Source: Lacipirellula limnantheis (GTDB taxonomy: Bacteria > Planctomycetota > Planctomycetia > Pirellulales > Lacipirellulaceae). Taken from it: DNA of 64,000 nt. Under the pieces are notes generated by a model that saw only the letters and a list, made by a program, of their open reading frames with translations, made no database searches and was not told the origin of the DNA. Below are positions 30,039 to 37,779 of this stretch, piece by piece. Numbering within the stretch: the first letter of the stretch is position 1; each line of letters starts with the position of its first letter. The stretch covers positions 1,450,856-1,514,855 of the forward strand of contig NZ_CP036339.1 of assembly GCF_007746075.1 (NCBI RefSeq), read 5' to 3'. The position numbers and the translations under genes are program-made.

Positions 30039-30472
30039 GGTCAAGCCCCTACTATTGGCCACCCCCACTGGCGAAGGGGTTTTGCTTTTGCTGCAGGCCG
30101 CGGGGGGCCCCACTAACGTGCCGCAAAAGTCGCGGCCAACGTCGCACTCGCGGCGACGTTTTACTCGATAATTGCCGAGTGAAACCGCGTTTCGGCGGTT
30201 CGATTGTTGCGAGAATTTTGCGTTTTTCCAAATTGTGGAAAGACATGCAAAAGTCGCAAAAGTCGCAACCCGGAACGGTAGTGCCGCGTGCAGTGCGCGC
30301 GAGAGTGCGGATTGCATTGTCAAAGAGCGGCCTGCGACGACGTTGAGATGACGGCGCGCAGGGAAAAAGCGCAACATAGCAGGTGGCGCGGCCAATTTCC
30401 GTAGTGGTGCGGCGAAAATCCCGCACAAGAGCGTCGTGCGGTACTCCCGAAGCGCGGTGCCGCGACGTTGAT
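30039..30472. other. Gap between recG and a PEP-CTERM gene
   Basis: No gene is supported in these 434 bases. The segment CCCCACTGGCGAAGGGGTTTT at about 30063-30082 is a short G+C stem followed by T-rich DNA and may terminate recG transcription. The hexamer-like unit AAAAGTCGC recurs several times between 30120 and 30270. Both neighbouring genes converge here. Confidence 0.5.
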
Positions 30473-31843
30473 TCACGACTGCAAGAATGCCTTGCTGTTC
30501 ACGTAGCAGCGTGAAGTCGGGGTTCGCCTCTTCGCGACGGCGCGCGTCGCGGTCGCCCCGACGAAAGCCATGGTCGCGGCCAGACAAAGGCTGGCCGGTT
30601 CGGGAACGGGGTCAAAGCGAATTACGGAAACGTCGCCGTCAGCGTTGATATAGGTGTTAACCGTTCGAAACTGCGTGGCTACGACAAAGACACGGCCGGC
30701 CGCGTCGACCGCCAACCCCGCGGCGGATTCTGTTGCTTCCGTTCCCCAATGTTCGAACCACAATAGTTGGCCCGCAGGGCTAAACTTCGCCCAAAATGCG
30801 TCATAATCTCCGGCGTCTACTCCGTTGACGACTCGATTCATTCCCCCGCAAATGTAAATGTTTCCCTGGGAGTCCAGGGTAACGTCATTGGCGGTACTTT
30901 GCGCGACGGACGGAAGGAGCTGGCTCCAGAGTAGCGTGCCATCCAGATCATGTCTGGCGACGACGGCCTTTCCTCCGATGAAAGGCAAGCCGTTGACGTA
31001 GGCGAAATCGGAAATGCCCGCAGCGTAAACGTCTCCGTCGGCGTCGGAAGCGACCCCAAAGAGGTCAGTATGCAGCGTGGGGGATGAGGAGTAATTTGGT
31101 TTTGTAAACCACTGGATTTGACCAGCGTCGTCAAGCCGCGCCAGCCCGCCGTCAATGGTTCCGCCGAACCCTAGATAAATGCCGTGGCCCGGGCTAATCG
31201 CCATCGACGCCGGGGAGGAATTGAGCGCGGGATCGGCGTATTGCTGCAACCATAGCAGCACGCCATTTGGGTCGTACTTCGCGACGAAGGGGTCGTAGCC
31301 GTGCTTGCCCGCGCCGGTGAGGTCTCCCGTCGTGGATCCGCTGACATAGGCGTTTCCAGATCCGTCCACAGCCAGGCTCTTTCCGAATTCATTGTCGGAA
31401 GTCCCTAAGTGACGCTCCCAGAGCCGCGTTCCGCCATTGGAAAATTTGATGAGGAACGATTCGGCGCCGGCGGAGTAGCGATAAGTCTCCCCGGCGATGA
31501 ACACATTGCCTGACGCGTCAACGCCCACGTCGGCGACGTGGTCGAGCCCGCGAGTCGTATAGGCGTAACTCAGCCATTCCCGGTTGCCAGCGGGATCGAA
31601 TTTTGCCGCGACGCCGCCCTCGTACAACGACGTAGGCGGCGAGCCATACACGTCTCGGGTCGCTCCGCCGACATACGGATTTCCCCCAGCATCGAGCGTA
31701 ATATCAGCAGCGCTGTCCTGTCTGTCGAGCCAACCGTCCGCCGTCCACGCTCGTTGGTACTGGGCGAAAGCCTGATTGGCGACAACGACAACGAGGCAAG
31801 CCGTCGCGCGGAGCGCGATCAACGACGTTTTATGCAACTTCAT
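30473..31843 (-). CDS. SBBP-type beta-propeller protein with PEP-CTERM sorting signal
   Basis: An exported protein of 456 aa with signal peptide ATACLVVVVANQAFA ending near residue 28. The body consists of about seven repeats of the SBBP/beta-propeller type, each with patterns like DAGGNPYVGG, DGSGNAYVSGST and AKYDPNGVLLW. The C-terminus has PVPEPASLCLAATMAFVGAT followed by basic residues, the PEP-CTERM signal processed by an exosortase. The Arg cluster is followed by some 20 further residues, longer than usual. ATG 31843 has GGGGA eight bases upstream and is preferred to TTG 31849. It is probably a cell-surface protein of unknown ligand. Confidence 0.85.
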   Translation of the reverse strand: MKLHKTSLIALRATACLVVVVANQAFAQYQRAWTADGWLDRQDSAADITLDAGGNPYVGGATRDVYGSPPTSLYEGGVAAKFDPAGNREWLSYAYTTRGLDHVADVGVDASGNVFIAGETYRYSAGAESFLIKFSNGGTRLWERHLGTSDNEFGKSLAVDGSGNAYVSGSTTGDLTGAGKHGYDPFVAKYDPNGVLLWLQQYADPALNSSPASMAISPGHGIYLGFGGTIDGGLARLDDAGQIQWFTKPNYSSSPTLHTDLFGVASDADGDVYAAGISDFAYVNGLPFIGGKAVVARHDLDGTLLWSQLLPSVAQSTANDVTLDSQGNIYICGGMNRVVNGVDAGDYDAFWAKFSPAGQLLWFEHWGTEATESAAGLAVDAAGRVFVVATQFRTVNTYINADGDVSVIRFDPVPEPASLCLAATMAFVGATATRAVAKRRTPTSRCYVNSKAFLQS

Positions 31844-32474
31844 GAGCAATCCCCAGTGGTGTCAATGCGAGCCGCGGCCGGAATGAACTGGATGGAACCG
31901 GTACTCTTCACCGACCAGTCCCCTGTGGGCGGGGAGCCTAAACCCGTTCCAGATCGGAGCGCGTATCATCATAGGGTCGCATGCGGCAGCGTTGCAAGCA
32001 ATTGGCGGGACCGTTTTATCGTCTCGCACGGGTTTTCGAACGCTGAGCGAATTGAGATTTGTCCCGCCTTTTAGCTCTGAAGGCGAGGCAGGCCTACGCG
32101 AAGAATGGCGGAAACGACGCAGGCCGTGAAGGCGTGGCGGCTAGTGGAATGAACCGCGAAGGCACTTCAGCGCGAAAGAAAGCGGCGCGAAGTAGGCGAC
32201 GAGCCGTTTGCGTTTGCATCGCTAAGCGGCTTTGCGAGGGTTCGCCTGGTCGCTGAAGCGACTCAGGCTGAGGAGGGCGTCGTCATCCTGAGCGGAGCGA
32301 GGGACCCGGAACTCTGCTCGGATCTTGCAGCCCCGGGCTCCGCCCGGGGGTAGGTTTCCATTACGGTACGCGCCGTCGCGCGTGTCGCTACCCCCCGGCG
32401 GAGCCGGGGGCTAAAGCGCTTCGCTATCGCTTTAAGTGATGCTACGGCGAACAGAAAGCTACCAATGGTCCCCA
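31844..32474. other. Repeat-rich gap of 631 bases
   Basis: No gene is seen. The left part should hold the promoter of the SBBP/PEP-CTERM gene. At 32240-32271 is a 32-base sequence nearly repeated at 36602-36633. At 32281-32304 is a TCATCCTGAGCGGAGCGAGG repeat, and at 32327-32415 a large G+C inverted repeat. The clustering of three repeat families suggests a tolerant spot for such elements. Confidence 0.7.
32327..32415. repeat. GC-rich inverted repeat element, copy 2
   Basis: Left arm AGCCCCGGGCTCCGCCCGGG and right arm CCCCCCGGCGGAGCCGGGGG enclose about 45 bases with internal CGCGCCGTCGCGCG symmetry. It matches the build of the element at 6994-7080. It lies downstream of the VWA gene's stop codon and may end its transcript. 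Confidence 0.85.
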
Positions 32475-35018
32475 TCATTCGCCGGAGAGGTTGGCGGCTC
32501 GTTTGACGATCTCGACTAACTCGCGACGGTAGCCGTGGGGGTCGTGCGACTTGCTGGCGGCTTCCGCGATCTCGGCGGCGGCGGCGTAGGTGGCGTTGCC
32601 TTTGTGCTCCGAGTTCCGCAGCAGCATGCCGAAGCTGGCGACGGCGGAGGCGAATTTGAAGTCGTCGGTCGCTTGGGCGAAGGTTTGGCCGGCGTCGTTG
32701 ATGGGGAATTCCAGCTTCGAACTAACGTCGCCGTCGGGGGCTTTGTAGCGGATTTTGAGCGTGAGGAGCTCGTCGCTGGCGGGTTGGTCTTTGTCGTCGG
32801 CAGCAGGCTCGTCGTTCTCCTTCTGCTCTGCGACTTTTTCTTCGGTCGTTACTGCCTGGGGGGCGTATTTCAGTTCGTCGACGGCCGCTGACGCGACCGG
32901 CTCACCGACGGGAACGATTTCGTAGAGGGCCGTGACGGTGTGCCCGGCGCCGATCTCGCCGGCGTCTTTCTTGTCGTCGTTGAAGTCCTCAGCGGCGAGG
33001 ACGCGGTTCTCGTAGCCGATGAGGCGATAGCCGGCGACCTTTTCGGGGTTGAATTCGACCTGGATCTTCACGTCCTTGGCGATGGTCACGAGCGTGCCGG
33101 TCATTTCCTCGACGAGAACTTTTTTGGCTTCTCGTTGCGTATCGATGTAGTGGTAGTTGCCGTTTCCTTTGTCGGCGACCTGCTCCATCATCGCGTCGTT
33201 GAGGTTGCCGCGACCGAAGCCGAGGACCGTCAGGAAGACGCCGGTTTCCTTGGCGTTGGTCTCGGCCAGCCGCTCGAGCTCGGCGGGGCTGGTGACGCCG
33301 ACGTTGAAGTCGCCGTCGGTGCAAAGGATGACGCGGTTGACGGCGACCTTGATGAAGTTTTTCTGGGCCACTTGGTAGGCAAGTTGGATCCCCGCGCCGC
33401 CGGCGGTCGAGCCGCCGGCCCGCAACTGGTCGAGGGCGGCGAGGATTCTTGATTGATCCGTGCCAAGCGTGCTCTCGAGGGCGAGCCCTTCGCTGGAGGC
33501 GTAGACGACGATCGCGACGCGGTCGTTTTCACCGAGCTCGCGGGTGAGTTGCTTCATCCCCTCGACGAGCAGCGGCAGCTTGTTTGGTTCGTTCATCGAG
33601 CCGGAGACGTCGATCAGGAAGACGAGATTCGACAGCGGACGTTGGGTCCGCTCGATCTCGCGACCCTTGATGCCGACGCGGACGAGGCGATGCTCGGGCG
33701 CCCAGGGGCAGCCGGCGACTTCGACGTTGGCGGCGAACGGCACGTCGCCGGTCGGCGGCGTGTAGTCGTAGTCGAAGTAGTTGACCAGTTCCTCGATCCG
33801 CACGGCGTCGGGCGGGGGCAGCTGGTGCGACTGCGTGAGAAACTGGCGGACGTTGGCGTAGCTGGCGGTGTCGACGTCGATCGAGAAGGTGCTGAGGCGA
33901 TGATCGGTGTTGGCGGCGGTGACGGGGAGGAAGGGGTTGTCGTTGATGCGGGCGTATTGGTCGCGATTTGTTGCCTGGTTGTGCCACGCTGAGGTTTCGG
34001 TGCTGTAGGCATCGTTGATCAATCCTTGCAGGCCAACCTCTTTGCCGTATGCGTTTACGCTCGCTTTCCCGTCGCCACTGAAATACGAATTGCGATAAGG
34101 CGTAGTGAGCCCTCCCTCCATGGGCTGGTTGTGGGGCGGTGCATCGTTGTGCTGCCAGGGCAACGCCACCCAAGTGGACCCAAGCGAATGGCCACCGGCT
34201 GATGCGCCAGTCGGCGCCGATGCCGGGCTAACGGCTGGAACGCCAGTCGCTGCCGCCGCGGCGTACGGCGGCGCGTCAGTCGAGAAAGTCGAGTAGGTCG
34301 AAGGCGAGGTCTCAGGGTAGGGCTGAATAGGCGCGAAATTCTGTTGCGTCGGTGCGGGGCCGGCAGGTGCTGTAGCAGTGGCTGTTATCCCGTCTTGCAG
34401 CTGAGGCTCGCTTGCCTGGTCGTGCAACGAACGAGTGGCTAGGAACGTGTTTGTCGTGCCTTTTTCTTCGGAGGCTGCGAGCGGACTGGCAGCAAGCTCC
34501 CCTGGTACGTCGACGCCAAGTCGATGCTCCTCTTCTTCCTGGATAATGATGCGCGGCGTCACCTCCATCATGAGCGATTCGCTTCTTTCGCGCTGAGCTG
34601 TGAGTAGCTTGGTTGAATCATTCGGCGGCGAGTTGAGTACTTCGTTGCCGGAGGGACGCGGAGCGCTCGCCGCCTCGTAATCAAGAGGAACATCTGTCGT
34701 TCTTCGCGCGGTCCTGAGACCGTTAACCGTCAATGCCGGAATGGCAAACACGCCCGTGGCGATCAGCAGCGTGGCGGCGACCGCGTAGAACCGCCAAGAA
34801 ACGCGTTGCTTCCGGGGCATTAGTGGAGTCGCCATGGTCGCCTCGCTGGTAGAAGGACGAATCGCGGGGTCGGTGGATGCACGCGTGAGAATCGCTTCGC
34901 TGAGATCAGGCGGCGTCTCGCCGCCGAGCCGTTCGCGTAGGGCGGCGTCGATCAGGCGATCGCGCAGCTCGTCGCGGTCGGGCGGTTGATGGTCGTGTTG
35001 GTTCATGCGATCACTCAT
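32475..35018 (-). CDS. VWA domain protein (YfbK-like, DUF3520) with an N-terminal membrane segment
   Basis: An 847-aa protein. Residues 1-70 are cytoplasmic and resemble the head of an anti-sigma factor. One membrane segment follows at about 75-98 (FYAVAATLLIATGVFAIPAL), then a 200-residue Pro/Ser/Thr-rich linker. Residues about 360-450 are the vWF_A-associated N-terminal domain (NTDHRLSTFSIDVDTASYANV). The VWA domain holds the MIDAS motif DVSGSMN near 475, and DUF3520 forms the C-terminus. Its start overlaps the stop of the ECF sigma gene as ATGA, so it is translationally coupled. I infer that it restrains that sigma factor while its large external VWA part senses or builds something outside. 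Confidence 0.87.
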   Translation of the reverse strand: MSDRMNQHDHQPPDRDELRDRLIDAALRERLGGETPPDLSEAILTRASTDPAIRPSTSEATMATPLMPRKQRVSWRFYAVAATLLIATGVFAIPALTVNGLRTARRTTDVPLDYEAASAPRPSGNEVLNSPPNDSTKLLTAQRERSESLMMEVTPRIIIQEEEEHRLGVDVPGELAASPLAASEEKGTTNTFLATRSLHDQASEPQLQDGITATATAPAGPAPTQQNFAPIQPYPETSPSTYSTFSTDAPPYAAAAATGVPAVSPASAPTGASAGGHSLGSTWVALPWQHNDAPPHNQPMEGGLTTPYRNSYFSGDGKASVNAYGKEVGLQGLINDAYSTETSAWHNQATNRDQYARINDNPFLPVTAANTDHRLSTFSIDVDTASYANVRQFLTQSHQLPPPDAVRIEELVNYFDYDYTPPTGDVPFAANVEVAGCPWAPEHRLVRVGIKGREIERTQRPLSNLVFLIDVSGSMNEPNKLPLLVEGMKQLTRELGENDRVAIVVYASSEGLALESTLGTDQSRILAALDQLRAGGSTAGGAGIQLAYQVAQKNFIKVAVNRVILCTDGDFNVGVTSPAELERLAETNAKETGVFLTVLGFGRGNLNDAMMEQVADKGNGNYHYIDTQREAKKVLVEEMTGTLVTIAKDVKIQVEFNPEKVAGYRLIGYENRVLAAEDFNDDKKDAGEIGAGHTVTALYEIVPVGEPVASAAVDELKYAPQAVTTEEKVAEQKENDEPAADDKDQPASDELLTLKIRYKAPDGDVSSKLEFPINDAGQTFAQATDDFKFASAVASFGMLLRNSEHKGNATYAAAAEIAEAASKSHDPHGYRRELVEIVKRAANLSGE

Positions 35019-35572
35019 GTCATTTCAGTTTCATTCGCCGCGGTCGGCTGGCGGCCGAGGCGGCGTTCGATGCAGTCCCGGAGTGCCGCGCGGGTACGCC
35101 GCAGCAGCGATTTCACGCCGTCGAGGCTCATCTCGAACTCCGCGGCTAGTTGGTCGCGGGTTTTGTCGTCGCGGTAGAACCGGTCGATCGCTTCGCGCGA
35201 GCGGCCGGCCAAGGTTTCGTAACACTGGCTCAGGGCGTCGAGGAACTCGTTCAGCGCGCCGTCGGTCGTCGCGGCGGCCCAGACTTCTTCGGCCGCGGCG
35301 AGGTCGACGGTGCCGACTTGCCTCCCCTGGCGGCGGCGCAGCATCAGCAGTTGGTTGCGGGCCGCCGTGCGGAGGTAGCCCGCCGTCTCGCCGCGACTCC
35401 GCTCCTCGAACGGCGTGCGGCCGACGGCGAGGAACGTTTCCTGGGTGAGATCGTCGGCGTCTTCAGTGCTGGCGCCGAGGAAGCGAAGGTAACGCCAGAC
35501 GTCGGCCTGATGCTGGTGCACCAGTCGGGCGAGATCAAACGCTTGTTGGGGCGGATCACTCACAGCGGTCAT
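35015..35572 (-). CDS. ECF-type RNA polymerase sigma factor
   Basis: A 185-aa group 4 sigma factor. Region 2 spans about 10-80 (VWRYLRFLGASTEDADDLTQETFLAV) and region 4 about 125-175 (GRSREAIDRFYRDDKTRDQLAAEFEMSLDGVKSLLRRTRAAL), the helix-turn-helix that reads the -35 box. Its last codons overlap the VWA gene start, the arrangement expected for a sigma/anti-sigma pair. It probably controls its own operon; I could not identify a promoter pair with certainty. Confidence 0.9.
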   Translation of the reverse strand: MTAVSDPPQQAFDLARLVHQHQADVWRYLRFLGASTEDADDLTQETFLAVGRTPFEERSRGETAGYLRTAARNQLLMLRRRQGRQVGTVDLAAAEEVWAAATTDGALNEFLDALSQCYETLAGRSREAIDRFYRDDKTRDQLAAEFEMSLDGVKSLLRRTRAALRDCIERRLGRQPTAANETEMT

Positions 35573-35710
35573 GAAAGCTGTAGTGACGGGACGAGGGAGA
35601 GGGGGTGCAGGAAAAAGCTGAATGGGGAATGCTGAATGCGGAAGGGGGGATTTTGGGTGCCGGAGCGGCGAGGTTGGGTTTAGCTAGTAGAATGACTTGC
35701 ACCTGCGTTA

Positions 35711-36151
35711 TTAGATCACCTCAGGAACTACCCAAGCAGCAGGCAAATCGGGGAAGAGTCCCCACCATTCCCATCGTGCTTCTGCGTTTCCCGTCGGTCG
35801 CGATGCCAGCCCCCATTCAGGTGGATCAGGAAAGCCAAAGTACGTGTTTTGAATGAGGATCAGATCTTCGTCGTCGAATGTGGTCGCGTAAGAAATGTCG
35901 TTATCGACGAACCAATCCCGGTCCCGTCCAAAGATGCCATCCTCGGGGAATTCGTTCCAATCCACTTTCGTCCATACCAACGGCTTGAGCGCCCGTTGAT
36001 GAAAGCCCTTCTCCTGCTCATCGACTTGAGGTCCCACGGCATTCCAGGGGATTGGCTCCCATTCGGGAAGGGCGCCGTCACGCTTGTTGATGCTAATTGG
36101 GCCGATCCACAAAACGTCTGGGCGAAAGAGCTGACTATCATGTCCGGTCAC
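35711..36151 (-). CDS. Hypothetical protein, coupled to its upstream neighbour
   Basis: A 146-aa acidic, Trp-rich cytoplasmic protein (many W, D, E and P residues; no signal peptide). The GTG at 36149-36151 is chosen because it overlaps the stop codon of the preceding gene as GTGA; a longer frame to 36232 would overlap that gene by 85 bases. I recognise no family. The small size, acidity and pairing resemble immunity-type or regulatory proteins, but no toxin is nearby, so no function is proposed. Confidence 0.6.
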   Translation of the reverse strand: MTGHDSQLFRPDVLWIGPISINKRDGALPEWEPIPWNAVGPQVDEQEKGFHQRALKPLVWTKVDWNEFPEDGIFGRDRDWFVDNDISYATTFDDEDLILIQNTYFGFPDPPEWGLASRPTGNAEARWEWWGLFPDLPAAWVVPEVI

Positions 36152-36555
36152 TTGGGGTAGTGCTCGCCCCTGTTGATATTCTCTATGTTGGCAACGAACC
36201 GTTCGAGATCGTCGCTTTCCGAAAAGTACCACTCATTGAACCCAAAATCATAGTCGGTTTTCGCCCACCAATGGGACATCCACTTGCCGACGTGAGAGTG
36301 GGGATCGACGCATTCGCATACGCGGTATTCGGAGTCGCGCTGAAGGCACTGGCCATCGCCGGGGCCGAAGTTTTGCCAGCACCAACGGTTCGCGTAGTCT
36401 AGTTCGGGATACGCAACCTGCAGCATCACGCTGTAGGGAAACCGCGACAGATGTATGTTGCGATCGGCTGTTTCGGCAGCGCGGTCCTGGACGGAAGTGA
36501 ATTCGTCGTCGAGGTATTCTTCGAAACTCGAGATTACGACAGAGCGGTGGCTCAT
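36148..36555 (-). CDS. Hypothetical protein
   Basis: A 135-aa cytoplasmic protein rich in aromatic residues (W, Y, F) and acids, with cysteines in RWCW and RVCECVDP. No signal peptide, no known motif. ATG at 36553-36555 (MSHRSVVIS) is preferred to an earlier in-frame start because the preceding residues look non-coding. It forms a coupled pair with the next gene through a GTGA overlap. The similar amino acid bias of the two proteins suggests related roles. Confidence 0.6.
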   Translation of the reverse strand: MSHRSVVISSFEEYLDDEFTSVQDRAAETADRNIHLSRFPYSVMLQVAYPELDYANRWCWQNFGPGDGQCLQRDSEYRVCECVDPHSHVGKWMSHWWAKTDYDFGFNEWYFSESDDLERFVANIENINRGEHYPK

Positions 36556-36601
36556 CGATTTAAAGTGAGAAGATTGGCGGGAGGCGAGTCGCATCGCATG
36601 A

Positions 36602-36633
36602 GTTCGCTTGACCGCTGAAGCGACTCACGTTGA
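36602..36633. repeat. 32-base interspersed repeat shared with 32240-32271
   Basis: GTTCGCTTGACCGCTGAAGC and following CGACTCACG here match GTTCGCCTGGTCGCTGAAGC and following CGACTCAGG at 32240, with about five changes. Both copies are intergenic and contain the small palindrome CGCTGAAGCG. Confidence 0.7.
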
Positions 36634-36641
36634 ATTTGGAA

Positions 36642-36989
36642 TTATTCACGCTTAACGTCATTTCCGATTTCAGCCACATCGATGACAAACGCGACGATCT
36701 GCAGTCCGGCGTTGACGTCTGAGATCAAATAGCCGCCTTCATCGCGGAGTTGGACTTCGATCTGAGCGTCGCTCCAGGCAGTCAACGCACTGATTGACTC
36801 CACATCCCCACATCGCAAATGCAAGCTTCCTGCTCGAGAAGATGAGGTTAAGCGAATGGTCAGACTTTTGTGCGAGACCGTGTACTCCCACAGTTTGGCA
36901 TCGGCTCCCCTCCATCGCGAAAGAAGCGGCGTGACGTGCCTCAAATTGGGATGGGGGTGTTCCATCGTCGTGGCCGAATAGTCGCTCAA
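36642..36989 (-). CDS. Hypothetical protein coupled to an ECF sigma factor
   Basis: A cytoplasmic protein of 107-115 aa with alternating hydrophobic strands (SLTIRLTSSSRAGSLHLRCGDVESI, QIEVQLRDEGGYLI, LQIVAFVIDV), suggesting a small beta-rich fold. It has no anti-sigma motif that I recognise. If the TTG at 36987-36989 is the start, it overlaps the sigma stop codon as TTGA; the ATG at 36965 is an alternative 20 bases after the stop. Either way it is co-transcribed with the sigma gene. Function unknown. Confidence 0.6.
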   Translation of the reverse strand: MSDYSATTMEHPHPNLRHVTPLLSRWRGADAKLWEYTVSHKSLTIRLTSSSRAGSLHLRCGDVESISALTAWSDAQIEVQLRDEGGYLISDVNAGLQIVAFVIDVAEIGNDVKRE

Positions 36990-37594
36990 TCCTCCGCCAG
37001 CATCTCTTGTAGCTTGCCAAGCGAGCGTGACAGCATCACGCGGATGGCGCCGTCGGTCTTGCCGAGTTTTTGGGCGATCTCTTTGGAAGGCAATCCCACC
37101 AAGTAACGGAGCCGGATCGCTTCGCGCTGTTCTTCGGGGAGGGTGTCGAGCGCGGCGAGGACGCGAAGTTGGCGCTGGTCGCGGGAGAAGGCGGCGCTGG
37201 GGGTGGTCATGCTGGCGGCGAGGAGATTCGCCAGGCCGCCGGCGGCTTCGCTTCCGTCGGGGATGGCGGCCTCGCGGGAGGCGTCCCGCTTTTGGCTGGC
37301 GAAGTGGCGGCGGTGGGCGTCGATGATTTTTCGTTCGCAGATCTGGAAGAGCCAGTGAAGCGGGTCCCAGGTGTCGAGCGGCGCCTTGTCGAGCGAGCGG
37401 CAGGCTTCGAGGCAGGCATCCTGGAGGATGTCTTCGGCCTCGGTTTTTTTCGCGAGGTGCGCGCCGATGCGGCTGTGGAGAAATGCCATCAGCGAGGAGC
37501 GGTTGGCTTCGACGAATTCGGCGAGGGCGGCTTCGTCGCCCGATCGAAGGCGGTCGAGAAGTTGCTTATCATGGAGGGAATCGTCGGCGGACAT
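36986..37594 (-). CDS. RNA polymerase sigma factor, ECF-like planctomycete type
   Basis: A 202-aa sigma-70 family protein. Region 2 is at about 10-90 (KKTEAEDILQDACLEACRSL, WLFQICERKIIDAHRR) and region 4 at about 145-195 (LPEEQREAIRLRYLVGLPSKEIAQKLGKTDGAIRVMLSRSLGKL). A 40-residue Ala/Gly/Ser linker separates them. It is divergent from a Ser/Thr kinase at 37780, a pairing common in planctomycetes where the kinase is thought to control the sigma factor by phosphorylation (family knowledge). No anti-sigma factor of the usual kind is adjacent. Confidence 0.9.
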   Translation of the reverse strand: MSADDSLHDKQLLDRLRSGDEAALAEFVEANRSSLMAFLHSRIGAHLAKKTEAEDILQDACLEACRSLDKAPLDTWDPLHWLFQICERKIIDAHRRHFASQKRDASREAAIPDGSEAAGGLANLLAASMTTPSAAFSRDQRQLRVLAALDTLPEEQREAIRLRYLVGLPSKEIAQKLGKTDGAIRVMLSRSLGKLQEMLAED

Positions 37595-37779
37595 AGCGGC
37601 GCCTCGGGGGCAGTTGAAGGTCCTTCGCGGGGAAACAGCAACGGAATTCGATAGGAAGTCGACAGTTTGAGCAAGCGGCGGCGTGGGGTAAGCTTGGAGG
37701 GTGGCGCTTCCTTGTCTGGCGTCGCGGCGGCCTCGGCCCGCATGGTCTACCGGCGAAGCCGATCGCTTTGAAAATTATC

